NCBI GenBank assembly: GCA_959347315.1
Contig: OY365810.1
Span: forward strand, 16,296,725 to 16,360,724
DNA from: Bimastos eiseni
Taxonomy: Eukaryota > Annelida > Clitellata > Crassiclitellata > Lumbricidae
Direction of reading: 5' to 3'
DNA: 64,000 bases
A model generated the notes under the pieces. It did no database searches. It had not been told where the DNA came from and worked only from the letters and a program-made list of their open reading frames with translations. The translations under genes were made by a program, and so were the position numbers. Positions 24,695 through 35,520 of the stretch are shown piece by piece; within the stretch, counting starts at the first letter, position 1; each line of letters starts with the position of its first letter.

Positions 24695-24999
24695 ATGTGG
24701 CTGAAAGTACTGGAAATGTTCAACCAAAGGCTGGCAGCAAGAGTTGTATTAATCATTTGACTGAAAATTGCCCATTAATTACACAAAAACTGTAACTAAA
24801 TCTTATTCAAATTGAATACGATTCTACTCTTTTTTTAAATCTTTTCCAAATAATGCAGATATAATTATGACTGACCAGTTGAATCTTTGTTGCAGTAGTG
24901 TTTCAGTAGTGTTTATTATTTGTTTCAGCAGTGAATATTTGCTCTGAGGGTCCAACTATGCAGTTACTGGTTCACATGGCAACCATGACTTGCGCTCCT

Positions 25000-25125
25000 C
25001 AGTCTTTCTCTTCCTCTGTTTCGGAATTGCCTAAAGTTTGTTTTATTTGTTAGTGATAGCATTGACTTGGATCGGGAGTGCCTCTGAATCACTGAGTGGT
25101 ACTATATAAATGTTCAATTACAATT
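25000..25125 (+). mobile_element. LINE 3' UTR fragment
   Basis: ttatttgttagtgatagcat, tgacttgg, ctgaatcactgagtggta and tataaatgttcaattac align to the LINE end at 15350-15425, confirming one LINE family. Confidence 0.75.
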
Positions 25126-25252
25126 ACTATTGTAATTAAGTTACTGTTCCGTTGTTGAGCTGAAAGCACTTCTCAGTGGATATTTGGAATAGATGCTACA
25201 TACAGGTTGAGTTTAGAAGTGAATTTTAGAGCTACACAATGTTGACCTAGAG

Positions 25253-25608
25253 CAGAGGTTTCCTATCTTTTCTGTGCCCTGGGAAATGTTTGGTCAATGT
25301 TTGCATCCGCTACAAATGTATTGTCACGTTTGAAGATGCATACATGAAATTGTTACATTTTGAACCATTGAAGCTATTGCTTACAAACCCTTGGCTTACT
25401 GTTTAATAATGTTACATGTATGGATATATACGTCTACTCTGGTTTAAGAAGTATCATGCTCGTTTACCCATATTTGTCCGATGACAGGTCCACAATGTAT
25501 AATGTATCATCAATGCATTCTTATAATTCATACTTTCATTCTTTGTTGCACCTCTGAGGTGATGTGTTGCACCTCTGGGGTGCGTGCACCGCCGTGTGGG
25601 AACTTCTG
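25253..25608. mobile_element. hAT-like MITE, 356 bp, next to exon 1
   Basis: Left end CAGAGGTTTCC; right end read inward CAGAAGTTCCCACACGGCGG. Flanks acctagag (25245-25252) and acctaaag (25609-25616) match at 7 of 8. It lies about 160 bases upstream of the first coding exon. An inverted relative is at 37198. Confidence 0.78.
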
Positions 25609-25775
25609 ACCTAAAGATTGACTGTGAGATGTGTTGTTAACTTAATAACTGAGTCTTTGTGTTTTATTCTTTCAAGTAGTCTGGTTGATTGTCTTACGTC
25701 GTCATCGTCGTTTTGTTGTTGTCGTTTCAACTGGTGACGCTTTCTTACTTGCCGAGATCTGACGGACAGGATAGA

Positions 25776-25880
25776 ATGTCGGGGAATGTTCCCGGACGAC
25801 CAAAGGGACCCCCCTGCAAGGTCTGTGGGGACGAGGCGTCCGGATTCCACTATGGTGTTGACTCCTGTGAAGGATGCAAG
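25776..25880 (+). CDS. NR exon 1 (coding): start and first zinc finger
   Basis: Codes 35 residues from ATG 25776 to CEGCK, with donor gtaaaa at 25881 (phase 0). The first zinc finger is C14-x2-C17-x13-C31-x2-C34 and the P-box begins CEGCK, the NR1 type that reads AGGTCA-like half sites. Only 13 residues precede the first cysteine, so this isoform has almost no A/B domain. A plausible acceptor (gacggacag) ends at 25769, so a 5' UTR or another coding exon may splice in at 25770. The frame also stays open upstream to an ATG at 25689, which would add a hydrophobic leader. I prefer 25776 because that leader is unlike any nuclear receptor N-terminus and the acceptor lies between the two ATGs. Confidence 0.9.
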
Positions 25881-25964
25881 GTAAAAGGAAGCAGTTATCA
25901 ATGAGAAATAGTTGACCAAATGAAACTAGGTGAGATGAGTGAGGTTTGGTGAGATAGTTTGGGT

Positions 25965-26100
25965 CAATCAATCAATCAATCATTCATTCATTCATTCATT
26001 CATTCAATTATTTCAGTCAATCATTCAATCAATCATTCATTCATTCATTCGTTCAATCAATTATTTCAGTCAATCAATCAATCAATCAATCAATCAATGA
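25965..26100. repeat. (ATCA/ATTC)n simple repeat
   Basis: Alternating atca and attc tetranucleotide runs, degenerate; a TATATAGCGCC-type repeat fragment (taatatagcgacccttcaag) follows at 26106. Confidence 0.85.
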
Positions 26101-27496
26101 AACTTAATATAGCGACCCTTCAAGATATCTACTCAGGATGGCATGATATGGTGAGATTTCGAACCTTTTTAAGGTGGGTGATTAGATGTCTCTCTCTATC
26201 ATAATAGTCCATTGAGGGTGTTTGTGGTTTGAAGGTCACTTCAACAGCTGACACTCAGCATGACTCCTGCACCCAATACACCACTTTTCCGTCAAGGCCA
26301 AAACAAGACAGACACTAAAAGAAGGACATGCAATATGCGATCACAGAAGTACAGATACAGCTGCAAAGCATTGGCTAGGATTGCATCAGTTCACCTGAAT
26401 TGCTTGATTGACTGTCGATTGTCGTTGTTTGTTTTTTTATCTCCATATACTTCTATAAATGTTGTTTACAGCATTTGAGTGGCTTAGTTCTGTTGCACTT
26501 GGATGGCCCCTTCTTCACGTTATCATCAATTTTGCAACTTCTTTGTTATGAGTACGTTATGTTTGATGGCATTTTATCACAGCCAGTAACCAGCTTGGAA
26601 TTTTTAAGCTCTGGTTACACGGGTATATCATGACAGTAGTGCATAACTCATGCAATGCATTTTCTGGTTAATGGGACGACTAATGTTAGTGACTCAATGT
26701 ATCAATGCAAAACTGTTGCATCCGTCAATGGACGTTCTAATGACAGAGTAACATCTATGGCAATGGGCTAACAGAGTCAACCCTACACGTCTCGTATATT
26801 TATAGCCATGTTTTCCGGTTGACTCTGTTGTTTGGTTGGGGTCGAGGTGGGCCGAATGTCCCTCAGTTCATGATTACCTCACTCCCTTCCCAGCACAGTC
26901 TGAGGACTTGGTCGTTGGCTATTGCAAAGTCCTCAAATGGGGTTATTCAGTGGCTGATAAAATCTGTCCCGTTCGCATTGACTGTATGTCGTCTGCGCTT
27001 GTCCCTATTCCCGCCTCCCGTGTTTCTGTCTCTTTGTCTCCGTCTGTGTTTGTCGGTCTGCCTGTGTTGGTGAGCTTTTTGGGCATCGGTTGATTGAGTA
27101 TTTTGTACCACGGTAACTTTAGCAGTTTCGTGTCCTGGGCCCCACGTCAGTCAAGTCGTTGCTTACAGAGCTCAGTTCTGGACGACTGATTTTTAACAAG
27201 ACTTAGGAAGTTGATACTGCCTTCAGGAACACCATTTGTTCACAGGGAAGGCTGTAATCAGGTTAGATTTCATGGGGCAGGGGGTTGCATGTAAAGTAGC
27301 GTGATCTTGAATTAGTTTTTTCAGGATGAATTTATGGACGGCTGCAATGCTGAAGATTATGTCGAGCATGAAGATTGTGTGCTATGAGTTCATTCAATTC
27401 ATCTATCAGATTGACTAATATTTGCCACATAGAGAGTCTTTAATCATTCACAATAAACTTCTTACATGTCTGGTCACCATTAATTGGGGCAGGGTG

Positions 27497-27562
27497 TGGG
27501 GGAGGGGGGTAACACGCTGGCACAAGGATCAGAAGGATGCGGGTTCAATACCCGCTGGTCCC
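27497..27562 (+). mobile_element. tRNA-like SINE head
   Basis: The B-box region gcgggttcaatacccgctgg forms a perfect T-arm-like stem-loop, with a possible A-box taacacgctggcac 15-20 bases upstream. It ends in gtccca without a normal acceptor stem, so it is a SINE or tRNA pseudogene rather than a working tRNA. Confidence 0.5.
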
Positions 27563-27695
27563 ATAGGGTTGACTAATCCTTCCATTTGCTAGGTGGTGTT
27601 GGTAAAATGACCAGTAGGACAGATGAGCGCCTTGCAGCTGAAGAAGTTTATAAAACAGTTGGTGGATAACTGTAGATGATATATAACTGTAGATA

Positions 27696-27734
27696 ACATC
27701 ATGTGTACCACATGTTATGTGGTACTCATGATGT
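27696..27734. repeat. 18-bp inverted repeat, 3-base loop
   Basis: Left arm ACATCATGTGTACCACAT (27696-27713) pairs with 27717-27734 at 17 of 18 positions. Confidence 0.9.
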
Positions 27735-28324
27735 CATTGGTTTACTGTCTCGCCAGGCACAGTGGCTGGCCTGACCAACCGACCCACTGGCTAATTGATA
27801 TTGACTGACAAATATGAAAATGATGGTGAAAATGATGTTGAAGAAAACTAAGGTAATGTTTATGATAATGATGATGATGACGACGATGATGAACAGCACC
27901 GTAATGTGACTATGATGGCAGTGATGATGAAGATACTGATTACATCTACATTGTAGTGATGTCTTTCAACAGGAGACGGTGCTTTTGCAATAGCTAGAAT
28001 GTATCTGGAGTCTCTAGACATGTTGTATAAGTCCTTGTAGTGGAACCTTGGCTTTTGTGTGCTGGGCCTCTGGCGAATGAGCTGTCCTAAACTCGTACGT
28101 ACTGGTAGATAGCTAGCTATACGTCTGCCTCATTGGCTTAGAGAACCTTTTAGGTTGATGGCATTTCGTAGGGTGCTCTTAACGATTATTATCATATTGA
28201 GGATTTGAATGGTGACACAGAGGAGACGGTGTAATTAACAAGCAAGTGATGCCAAATAAATTTGCACAACTTATATATTTTTATATATGCACGTACGTTT
28301 GTCTTTGGATGGATATTTATATAG

Positions 28325-28400
28325 AAGCGGCCGAGTGAGTTACGCATTGCACTTTTTCAATTCTGCAATGTTTGATCCTGAGATCCATCGTGCAAAATTG
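28325..28400 (+). mobile_element. Possible Leu/Ser-tRNA-like SINE head, decayed
   Basis: gcggccgagtgagttacgc resembles an A-box of Leu/Ser tRNA type and tgtttgatcctgagatcc a weak B-box. A similar ggccgagtgag word is at 19663. The evidence is limited. Confidence 0.35.
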
Positions 28401-28844
28401 ACACAAAATGCCTTGTCTAAATAGGTATATCCTTAGAGGCCATCTTTGATATGAGTGCCTTCTTATGTTCAGTACATGGTTGTTTCTTTGTAGCATCTTT
28501 TAAAAGAAGCTCACAACTTCAGCATATGAAACGATCATTTCAAATGATCTTTTTTCGATTACATTGGCATCAAAAGATGTATTTCGCTTTGTTGTGACTC
28601 CTATGGGGTATTGATGCTGTAGCTTTTGCTGTGAGTTAGATCTATCATCCCGTTGGTTGACCCTATGATAGATGAGACTACTCAAAGCAACTCACTGCTA
28701 ATGAGGATTAAGGAGGATGACTTTTGATGAAGTTCATACATCTGATTTACAGTTGTGTCTGGCTTAATTTGTGTGGGCTGCATATCTGTACAATATTCAC
28801 AGTGCAAGAGTCATCTGAATTTCTCCATCTGATTATTCTGTGGA

Positions 28845-29265
28845 CAAAGAGCAGCTGTGCCTCTTCTGTTACGGACCCTAGGCTCTGGAACTGTGCTATC
28901 CATACAATATTCTGGATAATATTCACTCTGAATCTGTTCTACCCTATAGTTCTTGATTTTTCATAGTAGTCGTTATCATCTGATGTGTTGAGTATGAAGT
29001 CAGTGGTGATCAATATAGAAGTTCTTGGATTAGGTTAATGAATATGGAAAAGAAAGTTTTTTCAATATTGGTATAATCATCCAATTACAAGCTCTGAGTA
29101 GACAGTTACTATTTCTTTACATTTGGAGCCTCAGTCGACTCCTTCAAGTCTAAGCTCAAGACTCATCTCTTCTCTAAGGCTTATCCCACTAGGTAGTTGT
29201 TTCTGAGGCTCCCTTTATTGGGCGCTGTGTTATGGCGCCGTATATATTGTCATTATTATTATTAT
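28845..29265 (+). mobile_element. LINE (CR1/L2-like) RT 3' relic
   Basis: One frame reads SVTDPRLWNCAI (cf. DPRLWNSLP) near 28865-28905. Another, near 29133-29185, reads DSFKSKLKTHLFSKAY, the canonical RT end. The 3' tail has gggcgctgtgttatggcgcc and ends in an (ATT)n run. About 250 bases separate the motifs where relatives have about 75, implying an insertion or frame breaks. Confidence 0.75.
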
Positions 29266-29478
29266 TATTTGTCTTCGTTAGCTTCATACATGACTGTCTT
29301 CTGTTTAGGCTGTTTCATGGCATTTCCATTAATAGGCTGTCGCAGAGATTTTTAGATTATTCTGACTTTGTGGTTCATTTCTGGTTTTTATGCATGCTGA
29401 TTGTTTCAAGTACTTTCGAGTTTCTGTATGTGTTGATTTAAATAATTTTTTTGCCAATGAGGTGTCTTTTTGTTGCAG

Positions 29479-29620
29479 GGATTCTTCCGACGCTGCCTCA
29501 CTCAAGGCATGACGCATCGCTGTGCAGTCAATGAGAACTGTGAGATTACCCAGTTCAGTCGCAACAGTTGCCAGTTCTGTAGACTGAAAAAATGCTACCA
29601 AGTGGGAATGTCACGAGAAG
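29479..29620 (+). CDS. NR exon 2: second zinc finger
   Basis: Acceptor ttgcag ends at 29478; donor gtaggt starts at 29621 (phase 1). Codes residues 36-82, GFFRR followed by the second finger C50-x5-C56-x9-C66-x2-C69, then RLKKCYQVGMSRE. Spacing is standard for the family and the intron at CEGCK/GFFRR is a common one in nuclear receptors. C41 in FFRRC, where Ser or Thr is usual, and the second-finger sequence MTHRCAVNENCEITQ are unlike vertebrate Rev-erb, ROR or PPAR and point to an invertebrate-specific NR1 branch. The exon is isolated by introns of 3.6 kb upstream and 24.4 kb downstream. Confidence 0.93.
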
Positions 29621-29695
29621 GTAGGTAGGCCACCGTCCAAGACCCTATGCTTTCGTTTCAGTTCATCCTTTGGTATTGTTCTATGCTAACTTTGT

Positions 29696-29772
29696 ATGTA
29701 TATATGTATGTATGCATATATGTATGTATATACATATATGTATGTACATATATATATATGTATGTATGTATT
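29696..29772. repeat. (TATG/TATA)n simple repeat
   Basis: Alternating tatgtatg and tatatata runs. Confidence 0.85.
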
Positions 29773-30189
29773 AATGCACTTGTATATCGCCATAAAGTAA
29801 CTCACAAGGTGACTCATCATATAGAAATGGGATGGTATAGTATATTTACGCAATAGGTGTCAGTGGAAGGTTGTTCAACTTCCTCTGCATGCACTTTCTA
29901 TATGGACTGGTGAAAGTTGTAGTCCTGGTGAACAGCCTGATGCAACTTCTCTGGTAGCTTATAAAATGTGTTTTGATTTCATTTCTGCACCCGTTACGAC
30001 TATTAAATACAAATAATTCACATATTTCCTGCCAGAGTTGTTAAGTGGAAAAATGAAAGTACTCTGAGATAAAATACTTGCATGTTCTCTGATACACGTT
30101 TGGTCCATTTGCGTAGATCATAATGATCTGGTGTCCTGTAACCTAGCAGTCTTATTTGGCTCTAGCTTCAGCTGTAACTGACAAATAGT

Positions 30190-30240
30190 GTAACGAGCAA
30201 AAAATGTTGAAAGAAGGGCGATATCAAATTTCATAATAAA
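30190..30240 (+). mobile_element. SINE family 1, 3' tail fragment
   Basis: gagcaaaaaatgttg, aaagaagggcgatatcaaat and ttca match the 3' end of copies at 38010 and 63190; an A-rich tail and a (GACA)n run follow. Confidence 0.75.
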
Positions 30241-30242
30241 AA

Positions 30243-30244
30243 AT

Positions 30245-30324
<80 letters not shown>

Positions 30325-30340
30325 TAGATAGATAGATAGA
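30243..30340. repeat. (GACA)n then (GATA)n microsatellite
   Basis: About 20 nearly perfect GACA/CAGA units passing into GATA; it sits directly after the SINE tail at 30190. Confidence 0.95.
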
Positions 30341-30539
30341 TCTCTTCTTAATGACATTTAACATCATAAGGCAAGTGCAGGTTGCTCCTCTACACTTTTT
30401 AAGAGGCATTATCGGATTTCATTTGTATTGTATTGTATTGTATAGATGGGAAGTAAGAGTTGCCATGTGTGCATTCCCTGCATGTCTATCTAGGGCTTGA
30501 GGATTTTCCGTTACTGGCTGAAGGGTTTAAATAGTGCAG

Positions 30540-30780
30540 AAATTAGTGCCTCTGTATATCCCGCATGTGATGGGGTCTCAAGATTGTGGAATGTGCATAG
30601 ATCATGGCATTCTCTCCTTCACCTTCTCATCTTCCCAGTGTAGAATTAGTGTACTCGTTTTAGCTGAGTTGGCTAGGGTACAAGTGGGCAGAAATCTTGA
30701 CCGAAATTTCTGCCCCGACAGAGATATGATGAGCCCACTGACTCTCAACTGACAGTACAACATTCAAACCCCAACACAGT
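30540..30780 (-). mobile_element. SINE family 2, antisense copy
   Basis: The reverse complement contains tctgtcggggcagaaatttc, tagccaactcagct and ctacactgggaagatgagaa, collinear with the family-2 body. Confidence 0.7.
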
Positions 30781-31470
30781 CACACACAAAGAATATGAAA
30801 TGTAGCGTATATATCATGAATCAGAGACTTTGGTAATTGTTTTCCTTTTAATCATGCACATTAATTGCATTATGTTGCAATTGTCATGCCCATTATATTG
30901 TTTATATAAGTTTTTGCGTGCTGTGCAATGTCCCTCGACTGCGTCTCAGGGGTGTCCGACATTTGATAAATATAGACAGAAGGTTGATAATAAGCAGATT
31001 AGTTAATTAAGTGAGTACTAGATAACCCTGCCCATTCTTGTAAAGTACTTAGTCTTCCCCGATATGCAGAGCTTCATATGAACACCAGACACTAAACTGG
31101 AAACGTTATTGAGCTTGTTTACAAATTGTTATGTATGTTTAAATAATGACAGGGAGCAAAGCACATTTTAAGGCTAAATAAAACTTTTCAGGTCACATAA
31201 TTTTGTTGCAACGTATCGTGTCCAGAAATTTCATTTTTTTAAACAAAATGTTATTATTTGTCCATGGTTGTCTGTTTCTCCAGTGTTATCTGTGACTTTT
31301 ATTATTTATTGCAAGAAGATGCAATTTCAGATATGGTCATTTGTAAATCACGAACCATCTTGAGTTAACAGTTGAATTTGTTATTTCTACAGAAACATTG
31401 TTAGAATAGCATCTTGGTGACTTTTGCTGTCGAATACACTGCAAGTATTGTTAGTGTTTGAACTTTAAAT

Positions 31471-31472
31471 TA

Positions 31473-31524
<52 letters not shown>

Positions 31525-31525
31525 A
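31471..31525. repeat. (ATT)n microsatellite with repeat head
   Basis: A run of ATT triplets, directly followed by a TATATAGCGCC-type head (ttttatattgtgccccttca). Confidence 0.9.
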
Positions 31526-32002
31526 GAAATTTTATATTGTGCCCCTTCATGACTGCCTACTTTGTTGAGACAAGTTGTCACGTTCTGTGATGGGAGGAAG
31601 ATAAAAATAGGAAAAGGCATTTGAGGCAAAGAAGTGGAAGCAAAAAAGGGTGGAACTGAAAAAAGAAAGATGTGAATGAGGGAAAAGAAATGCAGGGGTC
31701 ATATTAAGCTAGATCCAACTGGACCTGCACCCTAGATTTGTGACCCATCACCTGGCTGTGCCATGAGATCTGCCACATAAAGGGGATGACACATCATCCA
31801 ACTGTGTCTCTGGTTGCGATAGTCGATCATTATAAACACTCATTTTATGTGTTTTCTGAATAGGGAGTATCGCTTCTAGATTCTCCAGGCAGGCTTTGGT
31901 TTTAGATTTGCAAAACTTTGGATATCTGCCACCTCTGGAAGAACAATTTTACCACTGAGAAAATGAAAGTAGGAATAAATTAAAAGATGACAGAGGTCAT
32001 CA

Positions 32003-32104
32003 GGCTCATGAAGATAACAATAGGAGTGAAGATGCAGGCTTATAAAGATAACAATAGGAGTGAAGATGCAGGCTCATGAAGATAACAATAGGAGTGAAGA
32101 TGTG
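32003..32104. repeat. 34-bp tandem repeat, 3 units
   Basis: Three units containing gaagataacaataggagtg, with near-perfect identity. Confidence 0.95.
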
Positions 32105-33852
32105 CTCGATGAAACTTTACTATTTCTTTAGAATGTGCAGTTATATAATACTGATTTCTGCATGCACATTTTGCTGGTTTCTAACGGCATATTACTATTG
32201 ACCTCATTGCATACTGAATGACTTAACCACTTGTTTTGTTTTATGCAGTGGAAAACGTGATTAAATCTAATCTTTAGCCGGCATTTTGACATTGACTGAT
32301 ATGTGCAGCCATAATCTATGACTTATAGTTCATAGTCACACAATATTTGATCTGGTAGAAATCTCAATGTACAACCAACTGATTAGTGCATTTGATGAGA
32401 CATTGTGTAAGTTAGATGGTTACATTATAAAACCACTGTTGAACTGTAAAGAGATGGGATTTTCATTGCAAAATGTTATATTCAGCCATACTATATCTGT
32501 ACATTTTTCCTACTTTTCCCAAAACGAACATTTTATGGTATTCAGTTTTTTCCATTTTCTGTAAGGATTTCTATTCTAATCCAGCAATTTTAGGTTGACA
32601 TGTATTGGAATTGAGAGGGTAAGCCGAGAGCGAGCAGTGTCTGGTCGGAGAAGATTCTCATTTGGAGCACGAGATGGAGATGGTGATATTTGGCTTGTAC
32701 AACAGATGAGAACAAGCTTGTCTTTATCCATGGTAAAGCAGACTTTTTCATTGTGGCAGAAGTCAGCCCATGGCCAAGAACGTGCACAAAACTGCTCTAA
32801 GCTCACTCGAAGCTCCCACCATAGAATCCAGTTATGAGTGGTTCTCGGTATCGAGTTTTGGAATGAGAGAGAGTTGGCTTTCATGCAGCTGTCATATGCT
32901 GAGCCGTGAAATCTATGATCACTGGCAGTTTTCGGTTTTTAAAATTATGATCCGGTCAAGACAGTAGCGCCTATGTTTGGACTGCCATTGTTGGTGCTGA
33001 GATTTATGAGTTTAATCTTTGCGTAATTGAAATGACAGACTGGTCCCCCCCCCATTAAACGGATGCGTCAGGGAGTTACGGTCCTCGGACAATCTGTAAT
33101 TCATTACAAGCGACAGAGGTTGCTGTATGGCATTGCGATGACAACAAAATAGATCATATACAAAGATATCTAGATCTGTGTTTCTTCGCTTATTACACAT
33201 ATTGGAAGTTTGGGTCAGAGAAGGGCAAAGGTATCAATTAAGAAGACGTTCTTGTGCAGCCGGTGTATGGAGTAATTTTGTTGCCAGAATGATTGATTCT
33301 TATTGTTAACTATTCAGTTTCCTGTATTGGCCGGTCACACTCCGCTCATCTGCGTTGTACGTCTGCTATTGGCTGCTTGTGTTATCGCTCTGTGCCATTG
33401 AGGTTTTTCTATTGGTTAATGGCATTCATCTCCTATGCATTGAATGCATGCAATTGGCTGTTTGCATTCTGTCAGTTAGTGGCATACATTTCATACTGTA
33501 TAGTTCTAATCCTTGGCTTTGCAGTTTCTATTTGTCCTAGACATTCGTTCATATTTTAAGGCAGTTTTCCACTCTTGCTATTAGCTGTGTTCATCTGTTT
33601 TTTTACTTGCAGAATTATTCAACACTCTTGAAACCAAGCTGATTTTGTCTATTTTAATTTATTTATGTTTTCCTTATTTAGTTTTTGCTAACTTTGAACA
33701 GTATATTGTTTGATACATTTGAGCTCCAAGAATCCTTGACAGCATCTTTCTATAATTGACTTCTGTTAGTGCTCATAGTGTTGTCAGAAGTTGTTGCTGA
33801 AAGACATTCAATTCCAATCTATTTTTGCTTTTGACACGTAACCACCACATAG

Positions 33853-34216
33853 GCCAGCATTTCCAAATCTTTTTTGGCCATGGAACTCTTTTGATCTTAA
33901 ATTTTTCGGGCAGAACCCCCATCCAAAACTAAACATATTCTGTTGTAGGTACTAATGCTTGAGAATGCAGACAATTATAGATTTAGGCCTAGATTAGATT
34001 AATAACAACACAAATATTGATGACAGTGACATATGAATTCTCTTGCTTATAGTAATACACAGATGTTAAGCAAAGAGCCTTCTGTGAGAATTTTTTTAAT
34101 TATTTATTTTATATTGTTTGAGGCTTATTGTTCGCACTAAAAGCCTTCTGTGGAACTCTTGTCTTCACCTCATGGAACCCTAGGGTTCTGTGGTACACAG
34201 TTTGGGAAAGACTGGC
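33853..34216. mobile_element. hAT-like MITE, about 364 bp
   Basis: The left end GCCAGCATTTCCAAATC pairs imperfectly with the right end read inward GCCAGTCTTTCCCAAAC. Subterminal ggaactctt/gaaccc motifs are typical of hAT non-autonomous elements. If the true ends are CAG, the flanks match at 5 of 8. Confidence 0.62.
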
Positions 34217-34613
34217 ATAAGGCTAACCCTGTGTAAAATGTATATACCTGAACAGGTGGCATCTAAATACAATCACTTCCTGGGAGTTTTATTGAGTGAT
34301 TTAAAAGTTTTAAATCTGTGAAAGAACCACCTGGACAGTGGCACTCAGACGGTTTGAATCGAAAGGTTGTAAAATAAGTAAGCTGCCTCTTCTTCTTTTA
34401 AGCTCACTCACTCATTACAATGATATTGATGTTGATGGATCCTTCAGAAATTTGCTTTTGTGTTTTCTGAAAGCGAGTAATCATTATATCAGTGTGTTGT
34501 CCTATGTAAACATTATGAAAGTCGCTTTTGAAGTGTTTGTATGTTCACCTATTCTAAAAGTGTACCGTCTTGCTGTGTTTCGCAATAGGTGCCTTGAGCA
34601 TCTAATGGACGCA

Positions 34614-35087
34614 CTAACTTCTTCGTATGTCGACTGGGTTGTAATTTTCTAAAAGTACGACAGCAAATGTGTATTGTTTAGTGAAACGTTTGGTCATTTG
34701 AGCTGGGCATGCAACACCTGCATCGCATAAATGTCCCACGTTGTATAGTGCGTGCTTCGACGTGGGGAAGACCATTTCGGTTGAGGGGGTAACTCCTAAA
34801 TACTTGTTTAAAAGAAGTATAGTTAAGCGATGGGGGCCAAATTGAACACTCCTCATTTGCGGACAGTTCTTGAGTGGGATGCTGTGGTTATATGTGTTTC
34901 CCCGAGTAAAATGGTGCCAGAATAAGTGAAATTTATCTGTGCTAGTCCTTTTTGTATCACCCTTTGTTACTTTAATGATATGACCAGAAGAGATAAGGTT
35001 GCTGCACAAATCACAGTCATGAATTTCGCATGAAGCTCTGCCCTTGCCAAAGTTTCCAATAGTATGGAGAAGTTTTAAGTTGTTCAT
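34614..35087 (-). pseudogene. Coding-like relic, possibly retroelement
   Basis: A 157-codon open frame in otherwise stop-rich DNA, with a C-x5-C-x2-C pattern (CEIHDCDLC) followed by SNLISSGHI. An overlapping frame just upstream on the same strand (35017-35205) may continue it through a frameshift. The C..C pattern recalls the linker before the GIY-YIG nuclease in Penelope-like elements. I cannot confirm this, and it may be a chance frame. Confidence 0.3.
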
Positions 35088-35171
35088 AATACTCAGAAAA
35101 GTGCTTCCCGGAACAAAATAGCCATTGACTCAGTTGTAAATGTACTTTTTTGCCTTTTATGCTCTTTTCTT

Positions 35172-35520
35172 TAACTTGGCTTGCGTAGAGTTTGTCACAG
35201 TTCAACCGGACTTCCGATGGACTTCTATCAACTCTTTTTCAGGCATGTTCCCGTCGATCTAGACAGCTGAAATTTTGCACACGTTTCACTCTTGCATGAC
35301 AATGCAATGTATCAAATTTTGATGGACATAACTGAAAAATTGATAAAATTTCACTGAAAAACTGACAAAAAACATACCAAAAATGTTACCATCTTTGATT
35401 TAACTTGGCTTGCGTAAAGTTTGTGATGGTCGGTCAGTCCTACCGACCGTCACAAACTTTACGCAAGTGGAAAGATGTCAGTAGGACGTCTTTCAACTCT
35501 TTTTCAGGTATGTTCCCGTC
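35172..35520. repeat. Tandem pair enclosing a 26-bp foldback
   Basis: Segments 35172-35255 and 35401-35520 share the start taacttggcttgcgtaaagt (one mismatch) and the end caactctttttcagg then atgttcccgtc. The second copy carries the foldback at 35409-35467. Confidence 0.85.
35409..35467. repeat. 26-bp perfect-type hairpin, 7-base loop
   Basis: Left arm 35409-35434 begins CTTGCGTAAAGTTTGTGA; right arm is 35442-35467. Of 26 positions, 25 are complementary and the one mismatch would be a G-U pair in RNA. The loop is cagtcct. Confidence 0.93.

Larger units (their letters stand above)
23753..25769. other. Region upstream of first coding exon
   Basis: Contains two hAT-like MITEs and a LINE 3' tail, listed separately. 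The last 160 bases before the exon are unique and CGT-rich (cgtcgtcatcgtcg near 25696), ending in the pyrimidine-rich acceptor region of the first coding exon. No TATA box stands out. Confidence 0.55.
25881..29478 (+). other. Intron between the two zinc-finger exons
   Basis: A 3.6-kb intron with gtaaaa donor and ttgcag acceptor. It holds a (TCAT/ATCA)n simple repeat, a TATATAGCGCC-type fragment near 26105, a tRNA-like SINE head (27497-27562), a hairpin (27696-27734), a decayed SINE near 28325, and a LINE relic (28845-29265). Confidence 0.85.

Noticed and set aside
25689..25775. In-frame upstream ATG giving a hydrophobic, signal-like leader to the receptor
   Set aside because: Nuclear receptors lack such leaders, and a plausible splice acceptor lies between this ATG and 25776. 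It remains a minor alternative if transcription starts just upstream.
30243..30340. CRISPR-like array of short repeats
   Set aside because: It is a plain GACA/GATA microsatellite with no spacers; the host is an animal.
32576..32967. Several overlapping 65-100-codon frames on both strands
   Set aside because: No homology recognised, conflicting frames and no splice context; treated as chance.
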